Assembly (NCBI RefSeq): GCF_900111115.1
Contig: NZ_FOGD01000002.1
Coordinates: 434,001-498,000 of the forward strand
Origin: Giesbergeria anulus
GTDB lineage: Bacteria; Pseudomonadota; Gammaproteobacteria; Burkholderiales; Burkholderiaceae_C
Length of the DNA: 64,000 nt
Direction: 5' to 3'
Shown here piece after piece: positions 28,347-36,867 of the stretch. The translations under genes were made by a program, and so were the position numbers. The notes beneath the pieces are model-generated. The model was not told the origin of the DNA. It searched no databases and was given only the letters and a program-made list of their open reading frames with translations. Every line of letters begins with the position of its first letter. The stretch's first letter is position 1.

Positions 28347-28754
28347 ATGGATGACTTCGGCGAATACACCAAAGCGCTCATTATCATGGGCATGATTACC
28401 GTTTCGGTGCTGGTGTGGTTTCTGGTGGCCTCCATCGCTGGAGAAGTGTTTGACCACAAAAAAACCGCGCCCTCGGACGAGCCAGAAGTGGAAACACCTC
28501 CTACCCCCGAACCTGCTGCCACCCCTGTCGCAACGACAGTGCGGCCCGCACTCGACCGCACACCCGCCGATCCGCGTCTGTTGGCAGCGGTGTCGGCGCG
28601 CAACTGGGCAGCGGCAAACCAATTGCTACGTGCTGGCGTCTCTCCACGGGGAATGGATACCCAAGGCAATTCGCTTCTGACTTTGGCGCAGAAGAGGCAG
28701 GACGAGCAAATGGTGCAACTGCTCAAATCGCATGGGGCCAAGCACAGCGGCTAG
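28347..28754 (+). CDS. Single-pass membrane protein with a C-terminal ankyrin-repeat-like segment
   Basis: AGGGAGA precedes the ATG at 28347. The 135-residue product starts with a short acidic stretch, one transmembrane helix (about 9-31), then a Pro/Thr-rich linker (about 35-70), and a C-terminal unit DPRLLAAVSARNWAAANQLL followed by a G-x-x-P...G-N-S-L-L-x-L-A loop and a second helix-turn-helix (QMVQLLKSHGA), resembling about one and a half ankyrin repeats. This predicts a membrane-tethered cytoplasmic protein-binding unit. The partner is unknown. It is 44 bases after pabB, possibly on its transcript. Confidence 0.7.
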   Translation: MDDFGEYTKALIIMGMITVSVLVWFLVASIAGEVFDHKKTAPSDEPEVETPPTPEPAATPVATTVRPALDRTPADPRLLAAVSARNWAAANQLLRAGVSPRGMDTQGNSLLTLAQKRQDEQMVQLLKSHGAKHSG

Positions 28755-28769
28755 GCCCCTGCACGCAGC

Positions 28770-29129
28770 TTACAGGCGGGTTTTGATGTAGGAAGGCCGA
28801 TCCATATCGACAATCTCGACGCTCAACTGCACCAACACGCCCTCAGGCTGGGGTGTCAAGCGGCGCAACACATCAACAATGCGCTGCGAAAAATCGAGCT
28901 TGGCCTCAGGGCTGCGGCCCGACAACAGTCGCAATTGGGCATGGACAAAAGCACGGCCCGTGGTTTGGGTGCCTACCGCGTAAGACGCATGGGCCACGCA
29001 GCGGCTCTTGAGCTCAATCTCATCAGGAATTTCTGGGCTAGCGGTGACGGTCTGGTTTAGCTCGGCCAACATTTGGGCTTCAGGAAAACCGCTCAGGTTG
29101 GCAGAATATTCAACAATCAAGTGGGGCAT
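28770..29129 (-). CDS. 5-carboxymethyl-2-hydroxymuconate delta-isomerase-like tautomerase
   Basis: The 119-residue product begins MPHLIVEYSANL, with the Pro2 that becomes the catalytic N-terminal proline after Met removal in the tautomerase superfamily. It continues with C-V-A-H-A-S-Y-A-V and RAFVHAQLRLLSGR, matching CHMI (HpaF) in length and layout. HpaF acts in homoprotocatechuate degradation, but no other genes of that pathway are in the window, so the true substrate is uncertain. It is 18 bases downstream of panD on the same strand. Confidence 0.82.
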   Translation of the reverse strand: MPHLIVEYSANLSGFPEAQMLAELNQTVTASPEIPDEIELKSRCVAHASYAVGTQTTGRAFVHAQLRLLSGRSPEAKLDFSQRIVDVLRRLTPQPEGVLVQLSVEIVDMDRPSYIKTRL

Positions 29130-29147
29130 GGTGGGCTTTCAGGCTGC

Positions 29148-29528
29148 TTAGAGTTGCTGGGTAGGCACATGGTGGCGCAGTTCGGTCTGGCGGTTGTTGT
29201 CATCAACAAACACCAGTTCTGGCTCGTGCGTTTTAACGTGATCTTCATGGACTTGGGCAAAAGCAGCAATGATGAGCAAATCGCCCACACAGGCGCGGCG
29301 CGCTGCCGAGCCGTTGACCGAGATCATGCCACTGCCGCGTTGGCCCTTGATGGCATAAGTGACAAAGCGTTCGCCATTGTCGATGTTCCAGATATGGACT
29401 TGTTCGTTCTCGGCAATATTGGCAGCATCGAGCAAGTCTTCGTCAATGGCGCAGGAGCCTTCGTAGTGCAGCTCGCAATGCGTGGTTTTAACGCGGTGGA
29501 TTTTGGATTTGAGCAAGGTACGGAACAT
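29148..29528 (-). CDS. panD: Aspartate 1-decarboxylase (pyruvoyl enzyme)
   Basis: PanD makes beta-alanine for pantothenate from aspartate. It is a proenzyme: cleavage between Gly24 and Ser25 (in HYEGSCAID) generates the pyruvoyl group on Ser25. The start [20 protein letters not shown] is typical, and Lys9 and Tyr-type residues for the active site are present; [12 protein letters not shown] and [19 protein letters not shown] complete the fold. The ATG at 29528 gives 126 residues; an upstream TTG would add five. The gene follows nadB by 17 bases. Confidence 0.95.
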   Translation of the reverse strand: MFRTLLKSKIHRVKTTHCELHYEGSCAIDEDLLDAANIAENEQVHIWNIDNGERFVTYAIKGQRGSGMISVNGSAARRACVGDLLIIAAFAQVHEDHVKTHEPELVFVDDNNRQTELRHHVPTQQL

Positions 29529-29545
29529 GGTGGATACGTCCAATT

Positions 29546-31126
29546 TCAGTGGGTAAGGGGAGGAACAAGAATGGTGGGAGCCGCCGGTGCGGCCAGACTG
29601 GGGTAATCACGGCTGTAATGCAAACCCCGACTTTCACGGCGCATTTGCGCCGAACGCACAATCAGGTCAGCCACCTGCACCAGATTGCGCAGCTCCAGCA
29701 GGTCGCGGGTGACATGAAAATGGGCATAAAACTCTTGGATTTCAGCTTGCAACAGCCGGATGCGGTGTGCAGCCCGCTCCAGCCGCTTGTTCGTACGCAC
29801 TATGCCCACATAGTCCCACATAAAGCGGCGCAGCTCATCCCAATTGTGCGAGATGACCACGGCCTCATCGGCGTCTTGCACGCGGCTGTCATCCCAGCGC
29901 GGCAGCGCCGGAATCAAAGAGCGTGGCGCGGCAGCAATGGCTTGGGCAGCGGCACGTGCAAACACCATGCACTCTAGCAATGAATTGCTGGCCAGCCGGT
30001 TGGCACCATGCAGGCCGGTGCAGGCGGCCTCGCCCACAGTGTAAAGACCGGGCAGGTCAGTGCGCCCAGCCAAGTCGGTCAAGACACCGCCGCAGGTAAA
30101 GTGGGCGCTGGGCACCACCGGAATCGGGTCTTTGCTGATGTCAATGCCCAACTCGGCGCAGCGCGCCAAGATGTTGGGGAAATGCTCTTGCAAAAACGCC
30201 GGGCTTTGGTGAGAAATGTCTAAATACACGCAATCGAGGCCGTGCTTTTTCATCTCAAAATCGATGGCACGGGCCACGATGTCACGCGGGGCCAGTTCAG
30301 CGCGCGGGTCGTGCGCCAGCATAAAGCGCGTGCCATCGGGCAACTTGAGCTGCCCGCCTTCGCCACGCACGGCTTCGCTAATCAAAAACGATTTAGCGTG
30401 TGGGTGGTAGAGGCTGGTAGGGTGAAACTGGATGAACTCCATGTTTGCCACCCGGCAACCCGCCCGCCAAGCGGCAGCAATGCCATCGCCAGTAGAGGTA
30501 TCGGGGTTGGTGGTGTACAGGTACACCTTGCCTGCGCCGCCGGTAGCCAACACCGTTTGTGGCGCACGGAAGGTAATCACCTCGTCGGTTTGCTCATCTA
30601 AGGCATACAGGCCCAAGCAGCGCTGCCCGGCCAGCCCTAGCTTTTGGCTGGTAATCAAATCGACCAACGTATGGTGCTCAAACAGCGTGATGCCCGGCGT
30701 GGCCCGCACCACATCGATCAGTGTTTCTTGCACGGCAGCACCCGTGGCGTCGGTGACGTGGGCAATGCGCCGAGCGCTGTGGCCGCCTTCACGCGTCAGG
30801 TGCAACTGCTCACCTTCGCGGGTGAAGGGCACACCCAACTCGCGCAACCACGCAATGGCCGCTGGCGCGTTTTCGACCACAAAGCGCGTGCTGGCTAAAT
30901 CACACAAACCGGCCCCGGCCACCAGCGTGTCTTCAATGTGGGCGGCAAAGCTGTCGCTGTCAGACAGCACCGCCGCAATACCCCCCTGCGCCCACGCGCT
31001 GGAGCCATCGTGCATGGTGCGCTTGGTAATCACTGCCACGCGGTGGGTGGCGGCCAGATGCAAGGCGGCAGACAAGCCCGCCAGACCACTGCCCACAATC
31101 AGAACATCAAAATCGTGTGAAGCCAT
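29546..31126 (-). CDS. nadB: L-aspartate oxidase
   Basis: NadB oxidises L-aspartate to iminoaspartate, which NadA then uses. The ATG at 31126 gives 526 residues with an immediate FAD-binding [18 protein letters not shown]; the next 13 upstream codons form only a hydrophobic run. Signature segments include [29 protein letters not shown] with active-site residues, and the [20 protein letters not shown] loop. The C-terminal helical domain with [14 protein letters not shown] is complete. It leads panD and the CHMI-like gene, so NAD, beta-alanine and an unrelated tautomerase share one strand. Confidence 0.95.
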   Translation of the reverse strand: MASHDFDVLIVGSGLAGLSAALHLAATHRVAVITKRTMHDGSSAWAQGGIAAVLSDSDSFAAHIEDTLVAGAGLCDLASTRFVVENAPAAIAWLRELGVPFTREGEQLHLTREGGHSARRIAHVTDATGAAVQETLIDVVRATPGITLFEHHTLVDLITSQKLGLAGQRCLGLYALDEQTDEVITFRAPQTVLATGGAGKVYLYTTNPDTSTGDGIAAAWRAGCRVANMEFIQFHPTSLYHPHAKSFLISEAVRGEGGQLKLPDGTRFMLAHDPRAELAPRDIVARAIDFEMKKHGLDCVYLDISHQSPAFLQEHFPNILARCAELGIDISKDPIPVVPSAHFTCGGVLTDLAGRTDLPGLYTVGEAACTGLHGANRLASNSLLECMVFARAAAQAIAAAPRSLIPALPRWDDSRVQDADEAVVISHNWDELRRFMWDYVGIVRTNKRLERAAHRIRLLQAEIQEFYAHFHVTRDLLELRNLVQVADLIVRSAQMRRESRGLHYSRDYPSLAAPAAPTILVPPLTH

Positions 31127-31177
31127 AAAGAATAGGAATAAAAAAAGAGCACCCACCAAGGGCACGGCATGGAGGCA

Positions 31178-32047
31178 TCAGACGGGCGTATAGGCCAACC
31201 TGACATAGATGGGGGCAAAGGCTTCGGCCTGCGTGATCTCGATCAGCGTTTCTTTGGCTAATTCCAAGAGGGCAATAAAAGTCACCACCAGCACGGTGCG
31301 GCCTTGGGCCGGATCAAACAGTTCTTCAAACTCGACAAAGCGCCGCCCTTGCAAGGCGCGCAGCACTTGGCCCATGTACTCGCGCACGCTTAACTCTTCG
31401 CGCGTGATGCGGTGGTGCTGCACGAGGGTGGCACGCCGCAAAATATCACGCCACGCCGTTTGCAAGTCCGCCACACACACATCGGGCAGGCGCTGTTGCA
31501 GGTTTTGCCCCACTACCACCTGCGCCACCCAAAAGTCGCGCCCTTGTTGCGGCGCTTGGCCCAACTGCACGGCAGCGCCCTTGATCTGCTCGTACTCTAG
31601 CAAGCGGCGCACCAATTCGGCGCGGGGGTCGTCCACATCGTCACAGCTGTCGGCCTTGCGCACCGGCAGCAACATGCGCGATTTGATCTCGATCAGCATA
31701 GCGGCCATCAGCAGGTACTCGGCGGCCAGCTCCAGGTTGCGGCTGCGAATCTCTTCGACATAGGCCAAATACTGGCGCGTGAGCGCCGCCATCGGGATGT
31801 CGAGGATATTAAAGTTTTGCTTGCGGATCAGGTACAGCAGTAAGTCCAGCGGGCCTTCAAAGGCATCAAGCATGACCTCCAGCGCATCGGGCGGGATGTA
31901 CAAATCCGCTGGCAAGGCAAACAAAGGCTGACCATACAGGCGCGCCAAAGCCGAGCTGTGGCTATCTACAGGCTCTACAGATACAGCAGCACCTGCCAAG
32001 GCCACTGGGGGCTGCTTGGCAGGCGTATTGGCAGGGATACTGCCCAT
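31178..32047 (-). CDS. scpA: Segregation and condensation protein A (kleisin)
   Basis: ScpA joins SMC and ScpB to condense the chromosome. The 289-residue protein starts with a non-conserved 45-residue tail, then has the kleisin N-terminal domain DAFEGPLDLLLYLIRKQNFN, followed by AAEYLLMAAMLIEIKSRMLLP, and ends with a winged-helix C-terminal domain (VVTFIALLELAKETLIEITQ). ScpB is not in the window. It sits 72 bases downstream of a DUF3460 gene and 51 bases upstream of nadB on the same strand. Confidence 0.94.
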   Translation of the reverse strand: MGSIPANTPAKQPPVALAGAAVSVEPVDSHSSALARLYGQPLFALPADLYIPPDALEVMLDAFEGPLDLLLYLIRKQNFNILDIPMAALTRQYLAYVEEIRSRNLELAAEYLLMAAMLIEIKSRMLLPVRKADSCDDVDDPRAELVRRLLEYEQIKGAAVQLGQAPQQGRDFWVAQVVVGQNLQQRLPDVCVADLQTAWRDILRRATLVQHHRITREELSVREYMGQVLRALQGRRFVEFEELFDPAQGRTVLVVTFIALLELAKETLIEITQAEAFAPIYVRLAYTPV

Positions 32048-32119
32048 TATTGGCTCATGCCTTTATCGCCTTGAGCGCTGGGGGCCGTTGCCAAACCAGT
32101 GCCAGCGACCATGCTGTGC

Positions 32120-32335
32120 TTACAAATCCTTGCTGGGACTGGCTTGGTAGGGATAGGGCTTTTGCGCCACACGGCCAGCGTCGTAGTCTTGCCAGAGATC
32201 GCGGTCTACCTGCTTGTCCCACAGCAGGGCACGGCCTGCCACCTGCTGGACATCCAGCTCGGGGCGCTGCGCTTTGAGCTGGTTGATGAACTGTGTCGCG
32301 TCGGACATATAGTGGGGGCGGGCAAAGATGGACAT
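32120..32335 (-). CDS. DUF3460 family protein
   Basis: A 71-residue protein starting MSIFARPHYMSDATQFINQL and ending VAQKPYPYQASPSKDL, with the GRALLWDKQVDRD core that I recall for the betaproteobacterial DUF3460 family. There is no signal peptide, Cys or membrane segment; it is a short, mostly helical soluble protein of unknown function. It is immediately upstream of scpA on the same strand, a pairing often seen in this order. The ATG at 32335 was preferred to longer upstream frames, although the ribosome binding site is weak. Confidence 0.78.
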   Translation of the reverse strand: MSIFARPHYMSDATQFINQLKAQRPELDVQQVAGRALLWDKQVDRDLWQDYDAGRVAQKPYPYQASPSKDL

Positions 32336-32381
32336 GGACTGGGTTAACCTCTCTGGCCGCAATTTTACCGGGGGATGCGCG

Positions 32382-32894
32382 ATGCCGTCTTTGAAACACC
32401 TTGCCAGCCGCTTTGCTATCGCTTGCGCCCTGCTCGCGCTAAGTGCCTGCGACCCCCAGCGCATCAGCGAACTGGAGGAGGGGCTATCAACCGAAGTGGA
32501 TGTGCGCGACCGCTTTGGCGTGCCCGATCAGGTGTGGGACGACGGCGGCGGCAGCCGGACGCTGGAATACAACCGCCAGCCCGCTGGCCTGCGCAATTAC
32601 ATGATTACCATTGGCCCCGATGGCAAGATGAGCGCGCTGCGCCAAGTGCTGACACCAGAGAACTTTGCCCGCATTATCCCCGGCATGGGCATGGACGAAG
32701 TGCGCAGGCGCTTGGGCAAACCGGCCAAAGTCACGCCCTTGGCGCTACAAAACGAAACGCACCACGATTGGCGTTTTTTGGAACCACCGACGAATACGAC
32801 GATGATGTTTACGGTGGTGGCAGATCGGCAACTGCGGGTGCTGCGTACGCAGGTTGGGCCTGATCTAAATATGCAACAGGGTGGGGGGCGGTGA
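32382..32894 (+). CDS. Outer membrane lipoprotein, SmpA/OmlA (BamE)-like fold
   Basis: The ATG at 32382 has GGGGGAT upstream and gives 170 residues. The signal sequence ends in the lipobox LSAC with the lipidated Cys at 23. The mature part shows the small alpha/beta SmpA-type pattern twice: a helix followed by V-R-D-R-F-G-V-P-D near residue 38-46, and later M-D-E-V-R-R-R-L-G-K-P near residue 110, so it may contain two BamE-like repeats. BamE itself is shorter (about 115 residues). It is divergent from DUF3460. A role in outer-membrane assembly is an inference from the fold. Confidence 0.7.
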   Translation: MPSLKHLASRFAIACALLALSACDPQRISELEEGLSTEVDVRDRFGVPDQVWDDGGGSRTLEYNRQPAGLRNYMITIGPDGKMSALRQVLTPENFARIIPGMGMDEVRRRLGKPAKVTPLALQNETHHDWRFLEPPTNTTMMFTVVADRQLRVLRTQVGPDLNMQQGGGR

Positions 32895-33039
32895 GAATGG
32901 GCAAATCGGTGGTTTGAATGGGAGGTGCTTTTTCCAATGGTGTAGGTCGGGTTACGGACTTTTTTACGCTCAAAATGTCTCGATGACAATCACTCTGAAG
33001 GACGGGGTTTGACATACATTTTGATTACGCACCGGCATA

Positions 33040-33057
33040 AATAACAAATTTGTTATT
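33040..33057. promoter_or_regulatory. 18-bp perfect palindrome, candidate autoregulatory operator of the toxin-antitoxin pair
   Basis: AATAACAAATTTGTTATT is a perfect 9+9 palindrome that ends nine bases before the toxin ATG at 33067. Type II antitoxins of the XRE type bind such palindromes to repress their own promoter. A TTGACA hexamer at 33009-33014 and a TTGATT at 33021-33026 lie upstream, but neither has a good -10 at normal spacing. Confidence 0.6.
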
Positions 33058-33066
33058 ATTAAAATC

Positions 33067-33400
33067 ATGCCGTACGCTATTCAATTTTATGATGCCACTG
33101 TCCAAGGGCAAGTGCTGGCCCTACCTTCTACGCTGCTGGCCCGTTACATTGTCTTGGAGGATCGCATGGTGAATTATGGCCCCCATATGGGCCTGCCACA
33201 CACCAAGGCGCTGGGCGATGGCTTTAGAACTACGCCTCAAAGGCGCTGAGGGTATCGCCCGTGTGCTGTACTGCACTTTATTAGTCGGGCAGCGCATCGT
33301 GGTGTTGCACAGCTTCATTAAAAAAACCGACAAGATCCCAACCAAGGAATTGGCGGTGGCCCACAAACGCTTAAACGAGATTAAAGATGCTCACCCATGA
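33067..33400 (+). pseudogene. HigB/RelE-like toxin gene with a +1 frameshift
   Basis: The first frame from ATG 33067 reads MPYAIQFYDATVQGQVLALP and on to HTKALGDGF at 33225, then ends in a nonsense tail. Skipping one base (A at 33226) continues in the next frame with ELRLKGAEGIARVLYC, a V-G-Q-R-I-V-V-L-H-S-F-I-K-K-T-D strand and a stop at 33400. Joined, this is a 110-residue phage-derived Gp49/HigB-type toxin with intact conserved Arg, Lys and His-Ser-Phe elements. So either a one-base insertion has inactivated the toxin or ribosomes shift +1 at TTT AGA. It overlaps the antitoxin gene by 14 bases. Confidence 0.78.
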
Positions 33401-33674
33401 ACAACTCAAGGCCCAAGCACTGAAAAACCCAGCTGTGCGCGCAGAGTACGAACGCCTGCAACGCGAAGAAATGCCCATGCTCGATGCCATTCTCAAAGCT
33501 CGGCACGAGGCGGGCTTAACGCAAGCCCAAGTGGCAGAGCGCATGGGCACTAAGGCCCCTGCTGTGGCCCGTTTGGAGGCTTCGCTGATCAGTGGCAAGC
33601 ATTCACCATCATTGGCTACGCTGCAAAAGTATGCGGCTGCATTGGGTAAACGGGTACAGGTTCAATTGGTTTAG
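33387..33674 (+). CDS. XRE family (HigA-like) antitoxin
   Basis: The 95-residue product has an N-terminal helical tail (MLTHEQLKAQALKNPAVRAEY) and then a helix-turn-helix: AGLTQAQVAERMGTKAPAVA followed by the recognition helix and ALGKRVQVQLV. This is the layout of HigA-type antitoxins that bind DNA and neutralise the toxin next door. The start at 33387 overlaps the toxin end by 14 bases. Its reading frame is intact even though the toxin frame is broken, as expected when a toxin is lost first. Confidence 0.85.
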   Translation: MLTHEQLKAQALKNPAVRAEYERLQREEMPMLDAILKARHEAGLTQAQVAERMGTKAPAVARLEASLISGKHSPSLATLQKYAAALGKRVQVQLV

Positions 33675-33725
33675 TGGTTATCTGACCCCAATTTTCTTCT
33701 GACCGTTAAGTTTCTCAAATCCTCT

Positions 33726-34130
33726 ATGCCACATGCCATTTATCTTCATGAAGTAGAGTTCAGCGCAGTGCGCTCCCAAGGGCCGGGCGGTCAAAATGTC
33801 AATAAGGTCTCTAGCGCCATTCATTTGCGCTTTGATATTGGCCGCTCCTCCCTTGCCCCAGCGGTGAAAGAAAAACTGCTTCGGTGGCAAGATCACCGCA
33901 TCACCAAAGACGGCGTTATCGTCATCAAAGCGCAATCTTCGCGCAGTCAAGATCAAAATAAGGCAGAAGCCCTAGCGCGCCTTGGCGAGCTGATCGCCCA
34001 AGCATCGTTAGTGCTGCCGGTACGTCGGCCCACCAAGCCCACTTTTGCCTCCAAGCGGCGGCGACTCGAAGGCAAGTTGCTTCGCTCTGGTATCAAATCG
34101 GGCCGTGGCAAAGTAGATATTTGTATGTAA
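33726..34130 (+). CDS. arfB: Alternative ribosome-rescue factor ArfB (peptidyl-tRNA hydrolase)
   Basis: ArfB releases ribosomes stalled on truncated mRNAs. The 134-residue protein has a release-factor-like GGQ motif at residues 21-23 (in GPGGQNVNKVSSAIHLRF), a conserved catalytic domain, and a basic C-terminal tail rich in Arg and Lys (RRPTKPTFASKRRRLEGKLL) that inserts into the empty mRNA channel. The length and basic tail distinguish it from true release factors. The ribosome binding site is weak. It lies 51 bases after the antitoxin gene. Confidence 0.93.
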   Translation: MPHAIYLHEVEFSAVRSQGPGGQNVNKVSSAIHLRFDIGRSSLAPAVKEKLLRWQDHRITKDGVIVIKAQSSRSQDQNKAEALARLGELIAQASLVLPVRRPTKPTFASKRRRLEGKLLRSGIKSGRGKVDICM

Positions 34131-34234
34131 CGCGGAGGGCTGGCCGCCCCTGCACCAAGGTTCTAGCAAACTGCTACCATGCGCTGAAAACCCGTCTACA
34201 GCGGGGCACATCCGACTTGAGACCGCCTACTTCC

Positions 34235-35152
34235 ATGCCCTTGCTACCACCAGAAATGACCGTCATGGAACGCGGTTGGCTTTCAGCCAACACTATCGTG
34301 TTTACGGGCGGGCCTTGCGGCCCTGTGGTGGTCGATACTGGCTATTGCACCCATGCGGAACAAACGGTGGCTTTGGTGGCACACACGCTACAGGGCCAAG
34401 CGTTAGAGCGGATTGTTAACACCCATTTGCACAGTGACCACTGTGGCGGCAATGCCGCCTTGCAACAGCATTGGCCCCAAGTGCAAACCGCCATTGCGCC
34501 CGGATTGGCAGCCGCTGTGGCGCATTGGGATGCCCATGCCTTGAGCTACACGCCCACGGGCCAAGAGTGTCCGCCCTTTCGTTACGATGCCTTATTGCAG
34601 CCGGGCCATGAAGTTTGGCTGGGCGAGCGCCCTTGGCAAATCCACGCCGCGCCAGGCCATGACACCCATGCCGTCTTGTTGTTTGAACCGCAGCAGCGCA
34701 TCCTGATCTCAGGCGATGCCCTGTGGGAAAACGGGTTTGGCGTCGTCTTTCCAGAGCTTGATGGTGAGGCAGCCTTTGCAGATGTGGCAGCCACCTTAGA
34801 CCTGATTGCTGATTTGGCCCCGCACACCGTAGTGCCCGGACACGGCCCCGTGTTTCAAGACACGCCCCGCGCTCTAGATACCGCTCGCCGCCGTCTTGAC
34901 ACATGGGTGCGTGATCCGCTCAAACATGCGCGCTATGCCGCCAAGGTACTGCTCAAGTACAAATTGCTAGAGTGGCAACAGACACCCGTGAGTGTTTTGC
35001 AGCACTGGTTTGCCCACACCCCGTATTTTGCCCAGCTCCATGCGGCCTATTTTGCCGAGCTGCCGTTGCCAGCGTGGTACCACAGTTTGGTCGATGATCT
35101 GGTGCGCTCTGGTGCAGCCCGTCGGCAAGAGCAGCACCTGTACAACGTTTAA
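34235..35152 (+). CDS. Metallo-beta-lactamase-fold hydrolase
   Basis: The ATG at 34235 gives 305 residues. The metal-binding motif is THLHSDHCGGN (near residue 63), followed by APGHDTHAVLL and LISGDALWENGFG with the bridging Asp, and VVPGHGP with the last His. The C-terminal 80 residues form a helical extension (AAKVLLKYKLLEWQQ) like the winged-helix part of LACTB2-type proteins, which suggests a nuclease or thioester hydrolase rather than a lactamase. The substrate is unknown. There is no signal peptide, so it is cytoplasmic. Confidence 0.86.
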   Translation: MPLLPPEMTVMERGWLSANTIVFTGGPCGPVVVDTGYCTHAEQTVALVAHTLQGQALERIVNTHLHSDHCGGNAALQQHWPQVQTAIAPGLAAAVAHWDAHALSYTPTGQECPPFRYDALLQPGHEVWLGERPWQIHAAPGHDTHAVLLFEPQQRILISGDALWENGFGVVFPELDGEAAFADVAATLDLIADLAPHTVVPGHGPVFQDTPRALDTARRRLDTWVRDPLKHARYAAKVLLKYKLLEWQQTPVSVLQHWFAHTPYFAQLHAAYFAELPLPAWYHSLVDDLVRSGAARRQEQHLYNV

Positions 35153-35376
35153 GACCCCCGCAGACTATCGGGCCAGTGGGCTGCATCCGCAGTTTTTTCC
35201 CTCAAATGGTGCCTGCTCCTTCTATGATGGCTACCGATGGTGGTGCATAGCACCGCTTTCGTTGTTCAAGCATTCAAGATAGCCCACAAAGAAAGGATGC
35301 GGGAGAGGGTCGTGCTGTGGCACGATGCGCTATCCACCCTAGGCATTTGCTGCCGGGGCGTCCCGCGAGTCACCAG

Positions 35377-36768
35377 ATGCATACTGTGTTCGACCCGCTG
35401 CGCCTGTCCTCGATCTCCATGGACGTCATGGCTGTGAACCGGGGTACACCGCAAGGTATTGTCCAGCGCCAGCAGGCCCGTTTGGCCCAGTTGTTGGAGG
35501 CCACCTTGCGCGGCTCGCGCCTGTACCGCTCACTATGGCCTGCTGGCACCACCGCCAACACGCCACTAGAGCAGCTGCCCATGGTCACGCGCGGCCAACT
35601 CATGGCTAATTTTGACCATTGGGTCACTGATCCACAGATCAACCTAGAGGCACTGCGCCAGTTTACTGCCGACCCCACGCGCATTGCCCAGCCTTGGCTG
35701 GGACGCTACATGGTCTGGGAGAGTTCAGGCACCAGCGGGGAGCCGGGTATCTTCGTGCAAGACGTAGCCACCATGGCCGTCTATGACGCCCTAGAAGCCC
35801 TGCGCCGCTGCGCTACCCGGCCTTTGGCGCGCTGGCTCGATCCTTTAGGCCTGACCGAGCGTATCGCTTTTGTCGGGGCCACGGGCGGACACTTTGCCAG
35901 CTATGCCTCGGTGCAGCGCTTGCGGGCTATCAACCCGGTGTTGTCTAGCACCATGCGCAGCTTTTCTATCCAAGTACCTACCCACATGCTGGTAGCCCAG
36001 CTCAATGCCTTTTCGCCTTCGGTGGTGGTTACTTATCCCACAGTTGCGGCTTTGTTGGCCGATGAAGCCCGTTCTGGTGCCCTACGGGCACGCCCGCGTG
36101 AAATCTGGACGGGCGGGGAGTCATTGAGCCCAGCAGTACGCACCCACGTGCAGCAAACCTTAGGCAGTCTGGTGCGCAACAGCTATGGCTCCTCAGAGTT
36201 TCTGGCTATTGGCTGGGAATGTGCACATGGCCACATGCACGCCAACACCGATTGGGTCATTTTGGAGCCGGTGGACGAGCATTTCCGTCCGGTGCCGCCG
36301 GGGCACCCCTCTTGCAGCGTGTTACTCACCAATCTGGCCAACCACGTCCAACCCTTGGTGCGCTACAACCTCAGTGACCACCTGACCCTGCACCCAGAGC
36401 GCTGTGCTTGTGGCTCACCATTGCCGGTCATTACGGTGCAAGGACGCCGTGATGAGCCATTGATCATGGCAGGTGCTAACGGCCAACCTGTGACGCTGCT
36501 GCCCTTGGCCTTGTCCACGGTGCTTGAAGACGAAGCTGGGGTATTTGACTTTTATTTGCACCAATTGGATGACACCACCTTGGTGCTGCACATCCCCCTT
36601 GAGGGAGAGGCTGGACGGGCCGCTATGGTCAGGGGTTGTGCCGCCCTGACGGCATTTGCCATAGCCCAAGGTGTCACGGCGATTGAGGTGCGTGCCGAGC
36701 TAGGCCAAGCCGTGCCCCGTGGCCGCAGCGGCAAAGCCTGCCGTATCACGGCCTGTATTGCCGACTGA
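35377..36768 (+). CDS. PaaK-like AMP-forming ligase (phenylacetate-CoA ligase/F390 synthetase-related)
   Basis: Family members activate an acid to an acyl-adenylate and pass it to CoA. The start MHTVFDPLRL at 35377 gives 463 residues. It has RQQARLAQLLEATLRGSRLY near the N-terminus, the ATP/Mg motif ESSGTSGEPGIF near residue 115, YGSSEFLAIG near residue 270 and VRYNLSD with the downstream C-terminal domain (TVQGRRDEP). The 224-base leader is free of genes. It shows no paa or aromatic degradation neighbours, and the substrate is unknown. The 3' end is 315 bases before the Pho-controlled PHA operon. Confidence 0.8.
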   Translation: MHTVFDPLRLSSISMDVMAVNRGTPQGIVQRQQARLAQLLEATLRGSRLYRSLWPAGTTANTPLEQLPMVTRGQLMANFDHWVTDPQINLEALRQFTADPTRIAQPWLGRYMVWESSGTSGEPGIFVQDVATMAVYDALEALRRCATRPLARWLDPLGLTERIAFVGATGGHFASYASVQRLRAINPVLSSTMRSFSIQVPTHMLVAQLNAFSPSVVVTYPTVAALLADEARSGALRARPREIWTGGESLSPAVRTHVQQTLGSLVRNSYGSSEFLAIGWECAHGHMHANTDWVILEPVDEHFRPVPPGHPSCSVLLTNLANHVQPLVRYNLSDHLTLHPERCACGSPLPVITVQGRRDEPLIMAGANGQPVTLLPLALSTVLEDEAGVFDFYLHQLDDTTLVLHIPLEGEAGRAAMVRGCAALTAFAIAQGVTAIEVRAELGQAVPRGRSGKACRITACIAD

Positions 36769-36867
36769 TCTCTCCTGATCTTTTTTCCTTTTTACCTTGT
36801 GACAGTACGGTGCCACCCCTTTGCGGGTGCCACTGTGCTCTTAGTGTTGCCCGTTGTGGGTGCAGCA

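Noticed and set aside
33726-34130. arfB as a peptide chain release factor
   Set aside because: It has the GGQ motif but lacks the codon-recognition domain and is only 134 residues with a basic tail, so it is a rescue factor.
35153-35376. CTGC-ATCC-GCAG followed by T residues as a terminator after the beta-lactamase-fold gene
   Set aside because: The stem is only four base pairs, too weak to call; nothing else was seen in this 224-base gap.
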